64,000 bases of DNA from Chryseosolibacter histidinae (GCF_018598225.1 NZ_JAHESF010000020.1:1-64000), one strand, 5' to 3'. Positions 18,260 through 28,334 are shown, counted from the first letter of the stretch. Made by a program: numbers and translations. The notes: generated from the letters alone by a model not told the origin.

Positions 18260-21200
18260 ATGAAAATCTTTACACATATCCTGAGCGCTGTATCGGTACT
18301 GCTGGCGTTGTCATTGACATCGCGGCAAGCCCACGCGCAACGGCCCGATTCAGTTTCCTATCAGCCCGGCAGCGGATTACAAATAACGGGCACCGTTGAA
18401 GAGGCTTCCACGGGAAATCCATTGGAAGGTATCAACGTTACCGTGGTGGGTTATTCATCGGCCATCACAGACAAGGATGGCGCTTTCTCCATTGAGGTGC
18501 CAGACAACACCGCTACGCTGCTGCTCACCGGCGAAGGGTTTCAGACCAAAGAGGTGGCCATCAAGGGCAGGAGCAAAGTCACCGTACGCCTTCATGAAGC
18601 TGCGTTCAACAGCATCTACCGGCCGGCCTATGCGTTCATGGCTTACGTACCACAGGGGCGGCGGTCTATGAGCGGTGTGGTGAATGCCGTGGTCTCGGTC
18701 AATACGCCGGGCAGTTTCCAGTCGTCTGCCGAAACCCCGGAGAACTACATGCAGGGCAAGATCCCCGGGCTGAACATGGTCAGGAGATCCGGCACACCGG
18801 GCATGGGCACCCTGATGGCGCTGCGCGGATTCAACGGCCTGCATACAGCGAACCAGCCCCTGGTAGTGATCGATGGCATGATCTACGACATGAACGACTA
18901 TGGAGGCTCACTCATCAAGAACTATTTCGCCAACCCACTTGAGTACATCGACATAAAAGATATCGACAACATCAGCGTGGTGAAAGACGCCACCTCAACC
19001 TACGGCTCGAAAGGTGCCAATGGCGTGATCTTCATCACCACCACCCATGCACAGGAGCTCGCCACGAAAATTGACTTCTCCGCGTATACGGGCATCAACT
19101 TCGCCCCGAAGTCTTTACCGGTGATGGGCGTGTCTGACTACCGCGTTTACCTGTCAGACGTTTTAAAGAGCGCAGGTTATTCCGACAACCAGATCCTGGC
19201 GCAACCTTACATGAACGACGATCCGGCCGCGTCTGAATATCACCGCTATCATAATAACACGGCCTGGCAGGACGAAGTGTTCAGGAACAGCTCCAGCCAG
19301 AACTATTACATCCGGGTAACGGGAGGAGACAACATTGCCAGGTACTCGCTTTCGCTCGGCTACACGGGCAGTGACGGCATTGTGAGGGGCACCGATTTTA
19401 AAAGGTACGTGACCCGCTTCAATGCAGACCTCAACATCAGTCCCCGCCTGACAGGCAACACCAACCTGTCGTTCGCCTATGGTGAGCATAACCTTATTGA
19501 GGATGGATTGTCGGAGAAGACCAATCCCATTTTCGCCGGGCTGATCAAAGCCCCTTTCCTGAACACCAACGAAATATCCGACGAGGGCCTTCGCTCGCCC
19601 AACCTGGCAGACGTCGATGTGTTCAACGTGAGCAACCCGGTGCAGATCTTCGAGAAGATGATCGCCCGCAATAACAGCTACCGTTTTTTCGGATCGGTGA
19701 ACTTCAATTACAAGATCAGCGATCACATGAACGCAAGCTCGCTGTTTGGCATCACTTATGACAAGCTGCGGGAGAACCTGTTCATCCCGCGCCGTGGTGT
19801 GATCCCCGACACCCTTTACAACGCACTGGCTGAAAGCAGGATGGGCGCACAGCTGCAACGCACGTTCTCCCTCTACAACGATACCAGGGTCTCGTACGAC
19901 AGAACCTTTGATGCCGTGCACGACCTTTCAGCCAGGGTAGGCCTGCGCTCCATCAACAACAAGAGCGAAGAAGATTACGGGCTCGGCTTCAATTCAGCCA
20001 CAGACGACCTGCAGACCATCGGCACCGGTGCCACAGCGCTGCGCCAGACCGGCGGGGGACTGGGCAAATGGGCGTGGCTCAACTATTACGCTTCGCTCGA
20101 CTACGCCCTGCGCAGCAAGTATTTTCTTTCACTGAACGTTGCGGTTGACGGCTCCTCGAGATTCGGTGACGAGGTGAGGGGCGGTGTTACCCTCTTTAAC
20201 AACAAGTTCGGCGTATTTCCCTCTATAGGTGCAGGCTGGCTGATCTCGTCCGAGAACTTCATGAGCAATGCAGGCTTTGTCGAGATGCTGAAGCTGCGCG
20301 CCAGCTATGGCCTTACGGGAAATGATGACATCGGAAACTACAATGCCAAGCAATATTATGTATCGCAGAACCTGCTGGGCATGCAGGGGCTGGTGCTGGG
20401 TAACCTGGCCAACCCGCGGCTGCAGTGGGAAACCGTTAAGAAGCTGAATGCAGGCCTGGACCTGGCGTTGCTCAACGAGCGCGTTACCGTGAGTGTTGAT
20501 GTGTTCAGGAATACCACCAGTAACATGATCACCTATGAAACGGTGCAGTCTACGGGAGGTATCGATCGCATCGTGACCAACAACGGCGGCATGCAGAACA
20601 CGGGCATCGAAGTTACTACCGGCGCACGGCTCATCGATAAGCAGCTGAAGCTCGACATCGGCCTGAACCTGGCGACTTACAGGAATGAGGTAACGAAGCT
20701 TCCGCAGAACAACCTCATGGCATCGTATGCGGATGCGACACTGCTGACCACCACGGGGCAGCCACTGGCCGTATTTTATGGTTATAAGACCAACGGTGTT
20801 TACACTACCGATGAAGAAGCTGCGGCTTACAGCATGCGCTTGAGCAACGGTACCATTACACCTTTCAGGGGAGGAGATGTGCGTTTTGCCGACCTGAATC
20901 CCGACCAGGTGATCGACGAAAACGACAGAACCGTGATCGGTGATCCCAACCCCGACTTCACCGGTATGTTCAGCACACGCCTGGAGTGGAAACGCTTCAG
21001 CCTGGATGCGGGCCTGACCTTCTGCTATGGCAACGACGTTTACAACTACACACGGGCGCGGCTTGAATCCATGGACGGATTTGAGAACCAGACGCTGCTG
21101 GCCCTGAACCGCTGGAGAACACAAGGACAGGTTACCGACATGCCCCGTGCTACCTGGGGCGACCCGATGGGCAATGCCCGTTTTTCCGATCGCTGGATCG

Positions 21201-21439
21201 AAGACGGATCGTATCTCCGGCTCAGGACCGTATCGGCTACCTATCAGCTGCCCATCAGAACCGAGAAGCTGAAGTATATCAACGTATTCATCACAGGTAA
21301 CAACCTGCTGACCTTTACAAAATACCTGGGTTATGACCCGGAGTTCAGCGCTTCCAACAACGCGGTGCTGCAGGGAATTGACGCTACCATGACTCCGCAA
21401 TACAGGTCGGTGCTGATGGGCGTTCGTATCGGTTTATGA
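18260..21439 (+). CDS. SusC/RagA-family TonB-linked outer membrane transporter (second pair)
   Basis: A 1059-residue outer membrane transporter with a signal peptide (ending QAHAQ), a carboxypeptidase-regulatory-like domain (GTVEEASTGNPLEGINVTV), a plug with MQGKIPGLNMVRRSGTPG, LVVIDGMIYD and ISVVKDATSTYGSKGANGVIFI, and a barrel ending MGVRIGL. Between the regulatory domain and plug there is an unusual insert (residues about 115-140, AFMAYVPQGRRSMSG). It is clearly divergent from the first SusC, so the two pairs probably take different oligosaccharides rather than being a recent duplication. No STN domain is present. The SusD partner starts 27 bases after its stop. Confidence 0.95.
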   Translation: MKIFTHILSAVSVLLALSLTSRQAHAQRPDSVSYQPGSGLQITGTVEEASTGNPLEGINVTVVGYSSAITDKDGAFSIEVPDNTATLLLTGEGFQTKEVAIKGRSKVTVRLHEAAFNSIYRPAYAFMAYVPQGRRSMSGVVNAVVSVNTPGSFQSSAETPENYMQGKIPGLNMVRRSGTPGMGTLMALRGFNGLHTANQPLVVIDGMIYDMNDYGGSLIKNYFANPLEYIDIKDIDNISVVKDATSTYGSKGANGVIFITTTHAQELATKIDFSAYTGINFAPKSLPVMGVSDYRVYLSDVLKSAGYSDNQILAQPYMNDDPAASEYHRYHNNTAWQDEVFRNSSSQNYYIRVTGGDNIARYSLSLGYTGSDGIVRGTDFKRYVTRFNADLNISPRLTGNTNLSFAYGEHNLIEDGLSEKTNPIFAGLIKAPFLNTNEISDEGLRSPNLADVDVFNVSNPVQIFEKMIARNNSYRFFGSVNFNYKISDHMNASSLFGITYDKLRENLFIPRRGVIPDTLYNALAESRMGAQLQRTFSLYNDTRVSYDRTFDAVHDLSARVGLRSINNKSEEDYGLGFNSATDDLQTIGTGATALRQTGGGLGKWAWLNYYASLDYALRSKYFLSLNVAVDGSSRFGDEVRGGVTLFNNKFGVFPSIGAGWLISSENFMSNAGFVEMLKLRASYGLTGNDDIGNYNAKQYYVSQNLLGMQGLVLGNLANPRLQWETVKKLNAGLDLALLNERVTVSVDVFRNTTSNMITYETVQSTGGIDRIVTNNGGMQNTGIEVTTGARLIDKQLKLDIGLNLATYRNEVTKLPQNNLMASYADATLLTTTGQPLAVFYGYKTNGVYTTDEEAAAYSMRLSNGTITPFRGGDVRFADLNPDQVIDENDRTVIGDPNPDFTGMFSTRLEWKRFSLDAGLTFCYGNDVYNYTRARLESMDGFENQTLLALNRWRTQGQVTDMPRATWGDPMGNARFSDRWIEDGSYLRLRTVSATYQLPIRTEKLKYINVFITGNNLLTFTKYLGYDPEFSASNNAVLQGIDATMTPQYRSVLMGVRIGL

Positions 21440-21466
21440 TCCTTGAATCTTTTTTCAGATAGCAAT

Positions 21467-23245
21467 ATGATGACAAAGAAAAGAATATACCGCATGTTGG
21501 CCACCGCTGTTATCGCTGGCGGAACCTTCGTTGGCGTTACTTCCTGCGAAGACATGCTCGATTCCAAACCCGACAAGGCGCTCGAGCCGAAGCAGGCTTA
21601 TCGCAACCGGTTTGATGCGGACGCTGCCGTGATCGGCGTGTACGGAAAATTTCTCGGCCTGGCCAAACACTATATTGTATTGAATGAGCTCCGGGCAGAC
21701 CTGATGGATGTTACCGCCAATGCAGACGTGAACCTTCAGCAGATCAGCTATCACCAGGCAAGTGATCAGAATCCGTATGCCAGCCCTAAACCTTTTTATG
21801 AGCTCATCCTGTATTGCAACGATGTGCTCAGGAACTTCGACATCATGTTCGCCGATAGCAAGCTGCTGCAGGCGGAGTACAACGAACGTTATTCAGACAT
21901 CGCTACCTTGAGATGCTGGTTGTACCTTCAGGTGGCCATTCACTGGGGTCAGGTTCCTTACGTGACCGAACCGCTTGCCAGTGTGGATGACCTGAAAGAT
22001 CTCGAAGGCGCGCCTGTGCTCGGCCTGCAGGAGATGGTGCGCGAGCTCATCGCCGTGATGGAGAAGCTTCCCTCGCATGAGCTGTATGCCCTCAACAGCA
22101 CGCTGAACGCCAACATTGACGGATATTCCACGAACCTCTTTTTCATCAATAAGAAGTTTTTCCTCGGCGACCTGTATCTCTGGAATGGCGATTATTTAAA
22201 GGCCGCCATGCAGTACAAGGATGTGATGATGACACCGGTGTCGGGCGTGGCGATCTACGATTCTTACAAAGTGAAGTACGCAGATGTTGCCAGCAATGAC
22301 GACCTGGCCATTGGTTACATCCGCGATAAGGAACAGGATTATAAATCGCTGATCAACAACAACACACAAGGTTGGAAGTCGATGTTCATCAGGCCGCAGG
22401 ACCCGCTCTTCAACAGCGAATGGATCTGGGTGCTTCCTTTCGACAGCAGGTTCAAACAGTCGTCACCGTTCGTTGACCTGTTCTCCAACTCCGGAGGCAA
22501 ATACCTGGTGAGGCCGGCGCAACTGGCCATGGATCAATGGAACGCACAGGTGCAGCGTAATGGATTCACCTTTGATCAGCGGGGCCGGTTCACGTATGCC
22601 ATGGAAGGAGGACAGCCGGTGATCAAAAAACATATTTACAACTATGATCCCCTGTTGCCTTTGCAGCGTACCGGCAAATGGTTCCTGGGCCGCGCCGCGT
22701 TGCTTCACCTTCGTTTTGCTGAAGCCGCCAATCGCGACGATCATTCCAAGGTAGCCTGGGCGTTCCTGAATCCGGGGGGCATCCGTGTTACATATGACGA
22801 TCCTGCGATCACCGATGTGACCAAAGAGCTGGATACGTTCCTGCCATATCCTTACAATTTTGCCGCCCGTTCTACCAACGTTCCCTTCTTCCGGGACGAC
22901 TGGCACCGGCATGACGGCATCAGGGGCAGGGCCTATGTCACAGCACTCACACTGGACTCTGTGAAATATTTCAACATGTCGGTAAAGCCCAGGGTATTGA
23001 CCAACGCCGAAGCACTGAAACGTGATATAGAGGACAAGCTCATCATGGAGGGTGCCCTCGAGCTGGCCTACGAAGGCAACCGCTGGGCAGACCTGCTGCG
23101 TGTAGCCATCAGGAGGAACGACCCGTCTTTCATCGCCGCGAAGATCCATGACAAGCTCCAGAAGGCAGGGAAGACCGCCGAAGCTTCGCAAGCCAAAGCC
23201 AGGCTGGAGGCGGGAGATTGGTTTTTACCATTCCGGATGGAGTAG
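21467..23245 (+). CDS. SusD/RagB-family nutrient-binding lipoprotein (second pair)
   Basis: The frame is open from a TTG at 21443, but the ATG at 21467 (with a second one three bases on) gives a normal signal peptide and lipid Cys (GVTSCEDML), so 592 residues are called. It has the SusD helical start (RNRFDADAAVIGVYGKFLG), WLYLQVAIHWGQVPYV, and the C-terminal MEGALELAYEGNRWADLLRVA motif. It is longer than many SusD proteins, with an insertion in the middle of the chain. It forms the outer membrane import complex with the SusC encoded upstream. A long inverted repeat lies directly after the stop and probably ends the transcript. Confidence 0.94.
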   Translation: MMTKKRIYRMLATAVIAGGTFVGVTSCEDMLDSKPDKALEPKQAYRNRFDADAAVIGVYGKFLGLAKHYIVLNELRADLMDVTANADVNLQQISYHQASDQNPYASPKPFYELILYCNDVLRNFDIMFADSKLLQAEYNERYSDIATLRCWLYLQVAIHWGQVPYVTEPLASVDDLKDLEGAPVLGLQEMVRELIAVMEKLPSHELYALNSTLNANIDGYSTNLFFINKKFFLGDLYLWNGDYLKAAMQYKDVMMTPVSGVAIYDSYKVKYADVASNDDLAIGYIRDKEQDYKSLINNNTQGWKSMFIRPQDPLFNSEWIWVLPFDSRFKQSSPFVDLFSNSGGKYLVRPAQLAMDQWNAQVQRNGFTFDQRGRFTYAMEGGQPVIKKHIYNYDPLLPLQRTGKWFLGRAALLHLRFAEAANRDDHSKVAWAFLNPGGIRVTYDDPAITDVTKELDTFLPYPYNFAARSTNVPFFRDDWHRHDGIRGRAYVTALTLDSVKYFNMSVKPRVLTNAEALKRDIEDKLIMEGALELAYEGNRWADLLRVAIRRNDPSFIAAKIHDKLQKAGKTAEASQAKARLEAGDWFLPFRME

Positions 23246-23252
23246 CCCAATA

Positions 23253-23361
23253 ATTGACAGTTGACAATAGAACAATTGACAAAACCTGCGTTCCTATCAT
23301 ATTTAACCGGTCTACTAACCTACGCCAGGCCATTGTCAACTGCCTATTGTCAATTGTCAAC
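23253..23361. repeat. Long imperfect inverted repeat of TTGACA words (possible terminator)
   Basis: TTGACAGTTGACAATAG and AACAATTGACAA at 23253-23283 are matched in reverse by CATTGTCAACTG and CCTATTGTCAATTGTCAA at 23331-23360, giving a stem of about 30 base pairs with a few mismatches around a loop of about 50 bases, followed by TTTTTG. It sits eight bases after the SusD stop and ahead of the regulator gene. The same word family recurs at 61006-61290. Confidence 0.55.
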
Positions 23362-23430
23362 TCATTTTTGTGAGCGGCAGGCCTGTTGAAAGTTAATCTG
23401 TTATTATTGGGGAAAGTTTAGGCTTACCTC

Positions 23431-24120
23431 ATGGATATTGTAAAGTACAGGAATCACGACAAACTGCTCGTGGCGGTTGATTGTATCATCTTTGGATTTG
23501 ATGGAACGAAGCTGAAAGCCCTCCTGATCAGGCGGGATTTCGAGCCGGAAAAAGGAAAATGGTCCCTGATGGGAGGTTTTGTCAATAAGAAGGAAAGCGT
23601 TGACGAATCCGCGGCCCGCATCCTGAAAGAGCTGACAGGCCTCACCAATGTCTACATGGAACAATTGTATTGCTTTGGCGATACCAAACGCGATTCAGCA
23701 GGACGGGTGGTTTCCATCGCTTATTTTGCGCTCATTAATATAGAAGATTACACCAGCCAGCTGGTCAATACACACGAAGCCCAGTGGTTCCCGCTGGAAA
23801 GCATACCCAAGCTGATCTTTGACCATAAGCAGATGATCAACAAAGCTAAGGAGATGCTGCGTAACAAGGTTGCCAATCACCCCATCGGATTTGAGCTGCT
23901 GCCCCGCAAATTTACCCTGCCCCAGCTTCTGAACCTTTACCAGGCCATCTACAATGCCAGTCTCGACAAGCGGAACTTCACCCGCAAGATCCTTTCCCTG
24001 GGCATCCTGAAAAAGCTGGGTGAAAAAGAGAAAGAGACCTCGAGAAAGGGCGCCTTCTATTACACTTTTGACCGTGTCAAATACAAAAAGTTAGCACACG
24101 AGGGTGTGAACTTCATCTGA
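23431..24120 (+). CDS. Nudix-fold transcriptional regulator (AraR/NrtR type) with degenerate Nudix box
   Basis: A 229-residue cytoplasmic protein. Residues 1-140 are a Nudix fold (DCIIFGFDGTKLKALLIRRDFEPEKGKWSLMGG is split here as KLKALLIRRDF and GKWSLMGGFV). The Nudix box keeps the spacing but departs from the consensus: after the Gly-x5-Glu, the Arg-Glu pair reads Arg-Ile and the metal-binding Glu-Glu pair reads Glu-Leu, so hydrolase activity is unlikely. Residues about 160-225 form a winged helix (FTLPQLLNLYQAIYN, then RNFTRKILSLGIL). This is the layout of Bacteroidota Nudix-type regulators such as AraR, which respond to sugars. It is the only regulator in the glycan locus and probably controls it. 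Confidence 0.88.
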   Translation: MDIVKYRNHDKLLVAVDCIIFGFDGTKLKALLIRRDFEPEKGKWSLMGGFVNKKESVDESAARILKELTGLTNVYMEQLYCFGDTKRDSAGRVVSIAYFALINIEDYTSQLVNTHEAQWFPLESIPKLIFDHKQMINKAKEMLRNKVANHPIGFELLPRKFTLPQLLNLYQAIYNASLDKRNFTRKILSLGILKKLGEKEKETSRKGAFYYTFDRVKYKKLAHEGVNFI

Positions 24121-24162
24121 AAAAATGCTTATGTTGGAGGACTGAGATCAACGACATTCAAC

Positions 24163-26637
24163 ATGAGAAAACTATCGATGCTTTGTACGGTGCTGGTCAT
24201 TTTGAGCCTCCCGGCTTTTGCCCAGCAGGATGCTACGCTGAAGCTGTGGTACAACAAGCCCGCAAGCGTATGGGAAGAAGCCCTGCCCCTGGGTAATGGG
24301 AGACTGGCAGCGATGGTGTACGGCGGTCCTCAGAGAGAAGAGCTGCAGCTCAATGAAGAGACCGTCTGGGCGGGCGCGCCGAACAACAACATCAACCCGC
24401 GAACAGGGGAGGTGATCGGGGAGATCCGCAAGCTTTTGTTCGAAGGCAAATACCAGGAAGCCCAGGAGGTTGCCGACAAAAATGTGAAGTCGCTGAACGA
24501 CGGCATGCCCTACCAGCCCATCGGAAGCCTCTACCTCGACTTTGCCGGACATGAGTCATTCACCAACTACTACCGCGACCTGAACATCGAAGACGCCACT
24601 GCCACCGTCTCTTATGAGGTGAATGGCATCCGCTATAAAAGAGAGATGTTCGTATCGTTCCCCGACCAGGTTGTTGTGATCCGGTTAACCGCCGGACAAC
24701 CCGGAGCGATCTCGTGTAAGCTGAGCTTCCAGAGTCCGCACCGTGGCCACAACATCAGGATCGATAACAATACACTGGTGCTGAGCGGAACTACCAGCGA
24801 CCATGAAGGTGTGAAAGGTGCCGTGAAGTTCGAGACCCTCGCCGGCGCCAGGATCGAAGGCGGGCAAATGATCACCGATGCAAGTGCCATCTCCATTACC
24901 GATGCCGATGCTGTGGTGATCTGTGTTTCTGCGGCCACTAACTTTGTGAATTACAGGGATATTTCTGCCGATGCTTATCAGAAAGCCGGTAAATGGCTCA
25001 GGCAGGCTTTTGAAAAAAGGGATTATTCGCTGATGCTGAACGATCACAAAAAAGCTTACCGGAATTATTTCGATCGCGTGAAGCTCGACCTGGGGGTTAC
25101 CGATGCCGTAAAAAAACCGATGGACCAGCGGCTCGCGGCGTTTGCAACGTCTCACGATCCACACCTGGCCGCATTGTACTTTCAGTATGGAAGATACCTG
25201 CTCATCTGCGGTTCACAGCCCGGAGGCCAGGCGGCCACACTGCAGGGCAAATGGAACAACAAGCTGGTGCCGCCGTGGGACAGCAAGTATACCATCAACA
25301 TCAACACCGAGATGAACTACTGGCCCGCGGAAGTGACCAATATCCCCGAAATGCATGAACCCCTTTTCAGCATGCTGGAAGACCTCGCCGTAACGGGAAG
25401 GGAAAGCGCACAAAAGACCTATGGCGCCAGGGGATGGGTCACACACCACAACACCGATCTCTGGCGGGTCACCGACCCGGTTGATGGAGCGCATTCCTGG
25501 GGAATGTGGCCCATGGGTGGTGCCTGGCTCTCCCAACACCTGTGGGAGCATTATGCTTTCACGGGCGATACTGATTTTTTAAAGCGATATTATCCCGTGC
25601 TCAAAGGTGCGAGCCGTTTCTTCGCCGATGTGCTGCAGGAAGATCCGGCAACGAAGTGGCTGGTGGTAGCGCCATCCGTCTCTCCTGAGAATACGTATCA
25701 TTATGGCGAAGGAAAAAAAGCTTCCGTCACCGCCGGCGCCACCATGGATAACCAGCTGGTCTTCGATCTCTTCAGCCGCACCATCCGCGCCGCCGAGGCA
25801 TTGAAGTTGGACAAACCTTTTGCAGATTCGCTGCGGCAGCTCAGGAAGCGCCTTCCCCCGATGCAGATCGGCAAGCATGGACAACTGCAGGAGTGGCTGA
25901 AAGACTGGGATAACCCCAATGACAAACACCGCCACATCTCTCACCTGTATGGACTTTATCCCAGCAACCAGATCTCACCATTCCGTGAGCCGGAGCTGTT
26001 CGCAGCCGCAAGGAATACACTGACGCAACGCGGCGATATCTCTACCGGGTGGTCTATGGGATGGAAAGTGAACTTCTGGGCCAGGCTGCTCGATGGCAAC
26101 CGCGCCTACAAGCTCATCACCAACCAGCTTTCGCCGGTGGGCACGAACGAAGGTGGCGGAGGTACATACCCAAACCTGTTCGATGCACACCCGCCGTTCC
26201 AGATCGATGGCAACTTTGGATGTAGTGCAGGCATCGCAGAAATGCTGGTGCAGTCGCACGATGGAACACTGCACCTTCTTCCGGCACTGCCCGACCAGTG
26301 GAAAGACGGTGAAGTGAAAGGACTGAGGGCGCGAGGTGGCTTTGAAGTGGATCTTACCTGGAAAGATAAGAAGGTCACGTCTGTGAAGATCCGTTCTACG
26401 CTGGGCGGTGTGTGCCGCGTCAGGGCAGATCAGCCACTTAGCTCGGCAAGCAAGACCTCGCTTGCAAGAGCGAGAGGAGACAACCCAAACCCTTTTTATG
26501 AAGTGGATGCCGTGCAGAAGCCATTGATCGTTCCGCAAGTGCAGCTCACAAAAGCGGAGTTGCCAAAGTTCTTTTTATATGATCTGAAGACGGAATCCGG
26601 AAAAACATATACCCTGGTGCAGGCTACTGGTAAGTAA
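24163..26637 (+). CDS. Glycoside hydrolase family 95 (alpha-L-fucosidase or alpha-L-galactosidase)
   Basis: An 824-residue exported enzyme (signal peptide ending PAFAQ), full length for GH95. The N-terminal beta domain opens with [19 protein letters not shown] and [11 protein letters not shown], a signature of the family. The (alpha/alpha)6 barrel holds [16 protein letters not shown] (about residue 380, catalytic Asn pair), the likely acid Glu in PSVSPENTY (about 508), and [13 protein letters not shown] (about 675, with the Asp that activates the Asn pair). GH95 enzymes are inverting and remove terminal alpha-1,2-linked L-fucose or L-galactose. With a rhamnogalacturonan lyase in the same locus, removal of L-galactose or L-fucose caps from pectin side chains is the best guess. 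It follows the regulator gene by 42 bases. Confidence 0.93.
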   Translation: MRKLSMLCTVLVILSLPAFAQQDATLKLWYNKPASVWEEALPLGNGRLAAMVYGGPQREELQLNEETVWAGAPNNNINPRTGEVIGEIRKLLFEGKYQEAQEVADKNVKSLNDGMPYQPIGSLYLDFAGHESFTNYYRDLNIEDATATVSYEVNGIRYKREMFVSFPDQVVVIRLTAGQPGAISCKLSFQSPHRGHNIRIDNNTLVLSGTTSDHEGVKGAVKFETLAGARIEGGQMITDASAISITDADAVVICVSAATNFVNYRDISADAYQKAGKWLRQAFEKRDYSLMLNDHKKAYRNYFDRVKLDLGVTDAVKKPMDQRLAAFATSHDPHLAALYFQYGRYLLICGSQPGGQAATLQGKWNNKLVPPWDSKYTININTEMNYWPAEVTNIPEMHEPLFSMLEDLAVTGRESAQKTYGARGWVTHHNTDLWRVTDPVDGAHSWGMWPMGGAWLSQHLWEHYAFTGDTDFLKRYYPVLKGASRFFADVLQEDPATKWLVVAPSVSPENTYHYGEGKKASVTAGATMDNQLVFDLFSRTIRAAEALKLDKPFADSLRQLRKRLPPMQIGKHGQLQEWLKDWDNPNDKHRHISHLYGLYPSNQISPFREPELFAAARNTLTQRGDISTGWSMGWKVNFWARLLDGNRAYKLITNQLSPVGTNEGGGGTYPNLFDAHPPFQIDGNFGCSAGIAEMLVQSHDGTLHLLPALPDQWKDGEVKGLRARGGFEVDLTWKDKKVTSVKIRSTLGGVCRVRADQPLSSASKTSLARARGDNPNPFYEVDAVQKPLIVPQVQLTKAELPKFFLYDLKTESGKTYTLVQATGK

Positions 26638-27185
26638 CGAACTCCTGCCAGCGCTGCGTTTCATTTTAATAGTGTACACGCAATCACACGCAGCTTTGTG
26701 CCAGAGCTCAAAGATCAGATAAAACTTTGCACGTCCATGGACTGCTTTGCCCGCCGTAGCTTTAGCGAAGGAGGGTCGACTGTGGACCGTGGACTCCCCG
26801 GTCTGTTTAACATATAACGGATTGTGTACACATGATGTAATATTTACGGCCCTGCAAACGTTGTCTCACGTTAAAACACTTGCTTTTAGCGTGATCCATG
26901 TTTTGTCACTCGTTGTCATGTCCATCTCTGAACTTGCATCCAACAATGATTTCAGTCAACAACGCTTTGGATGGTGCTTTTTATGGATTCTTGAGTTGTG
27001 CATAAAAAAATGAAGAATGACTCTTATCGCGTGTTAAAAAAATAGATAGCTTGCGCCACGGTTTAAACTGCCCCATCAGTAAACTCCCCTGGAAATGTTG
27101 CATTGTGTGTCTCACTTGATCAGGATCTGCTTACAACATCCAGCGCCCCGACCCGTATAACATTGAAAATCACTAATTAAGTTTT
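26638..27185. other. Intergenic region of 548 bases between the PUL and the RHS island
   Basis: No convincing gene is seen. At 26775-26796 lies a reverse-strand copy of a 22-base GTCCAC-type word repeat that matches 55205-55226 at 20 of 22 bases. An 11-base inverted repeat (TCACGTTAAAA at 26866-26876 against TTTTAGCGTGA at 26884-26894, one G-T wobble) could be an operator or hairpin. A weak promoter-like pair (TTTG at 26695-26698 and AAACTTTG at 26722-26729, 23 bases apart) is present but far from the next gene. Confidence 0.45.
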
Positions 27186-28304
27186 ATGAAATCCCTATTG
27201 CTAGCTTTAACCTTTTTGTTTGTTGTTTCCTCTGGTGCTGTTGCGCAGACCGTTACTGCGCAATATCTGGATCCTGGCAGTGATGCTGCCTCCTATGACT
27301 ATATGCGGTTTGTTGGTACTACTGGTGTTGCTCCCAATATCACTACGCTGTATCCGGGAGGCTTTATGTACAATAAAAGTACGAACCTCGGTTTTGGCAA
27401 CGGTGATGATTTTACCATCTATACATACGATGGCAGGGACATGATGCTGCGGACCGATGGAGGAAATGTCTTTTTCAACACGAATCGTATCGGTCTCAAT
27501 ACCTACACACCCAATGCCAGGCTTCATATTCCCAACGGCGACATCATCGTTGGTGGCATTGAAGGTATTCAGAATACCATCAATGCTTCACTGATGGTGA
27601 AATCACGCGCTGACAACAACGTGACTTATCCGTTCTATGTAGGCAAGTATGGCAGCGGCACGGACCTGTTCTGGGTGCGTGGGGAAGGTAATGCTTATCT
27701 CCTTGGCAAGTTTGGTATCGGTACCAACAACCCGGAAGGGCAACTTCAGATCGACAACGCCAACCCTATGATGGTCATTGGCTATGATGAGAAAGTGACA
27801 AGTGGTCAAAGCACCCTCCGGTTCTATTCTGGTGTCGCAACTCCTACCGTTTACGCCAATGGTTTTGATATCGTTTATAACAAGACAGTTACCACAGATC
27901 GCCTCTCGTTTATGGATGGAGGAAGCATCGAAGTGCTCACGTTGGCGAATGGCGGCATGGTAGGTATCGGCACCACCACTCCCGATGCAAAGCTTACTGT
28001 AAAAGGAAACATCCACACCCAGGAAGTGCTCATCGACCTCGCGGGTGCCGTCACTCCCCCCGATTATGTCTTCGAAGAAAACTACAACCTCTCCACACTC
28101 GCCGAAGTAGAAGCCTACATCAAAGCCAACAAACACCTTCCCGAAGTTCCCTCCGCCAGCGAAATGTTGCGCGACGGCATGAACGTCACCGAGATGAACA
28201 TGCTGCTGCTGAAGAAGGTGGAGGAATTGACGTTGCATTTGATTGAGCTGAAGAAGGAGAATGAGAAGATGCAGGAGAGATTGAATAAGTTGGAGAAGAA
28301 ATAA
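27186..28304 (+). CDS. Exported tail-fibre-like protein with C-terminal coiled coil
   Basis: A 372-residue protein with a signal peptide (ending SGAVAQ). The middle is rich in Gly, Asn and Thr, with repeats of the form KFGIGTNNPEGQLQI and MVGIGTTTPDAKLTVKG, as seen in fibre-like Bacteroidota proteins. The C-terminal region carries YNLSTLAEVEAYIKANKHLPEVPSASEM (given here as two halves in one segment: LAEVEAYIKANKHLP and EVPSASEMLRDGMNVTEM), the S74-chaperone-like tail motif, and then a heptad coiled coil (LLLKKVEELTLHLIELKKE). It probably forms a trimeric surface fibre. It opens the RHS gene set: the next gene starts 30 bases after its stop and reads the same way, so these may be co-transcribed. 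Confidence 0.75.
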   Translation: MKSLLLALTFLFVVSSGAVAQTVTAQYLDPGSDAASYDYMRFVGTTGVAPNITTLYPGGFMYNKSTNLGFGNGDDFTIYTYDGRDMMLRTDGGNVFFNTNRIGLNTYTPNARLHIPNGDIIVGGIEGIQNTINASLMVKSRADNNVTYPFYVGKYGSGTDLFWVRGEGNAYLLGKFGIGTNNPEGQLQIDNANPMMVIGYDEKVTSGQSTLRFYSGVATPTVYANGFDIVYNKTVTTDRLSFMDGGSIEVLTLANGGMVGIGTTTPDAKLTVKGNIHTQEVLIDLAGAVTPPDYVFEENYNLSTLAEVEAYIKANKHLPEVPSASEMLRDGMNVTEMNMLLLKKVEELTLHLIELKKENEKMQERLNKLEKK

Positions 28305-28334
28305 TAGCTAATTACTGAATTAACCCCGCCCGAA

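Noticed and set aside
26747-27013. Possible 88-residue forward gene in the gap before the RHS island
   Set aside because: Composition and sequence do not look like a protein, it has no recognisable motif, and it covers a word repeat and an inverted repeat.
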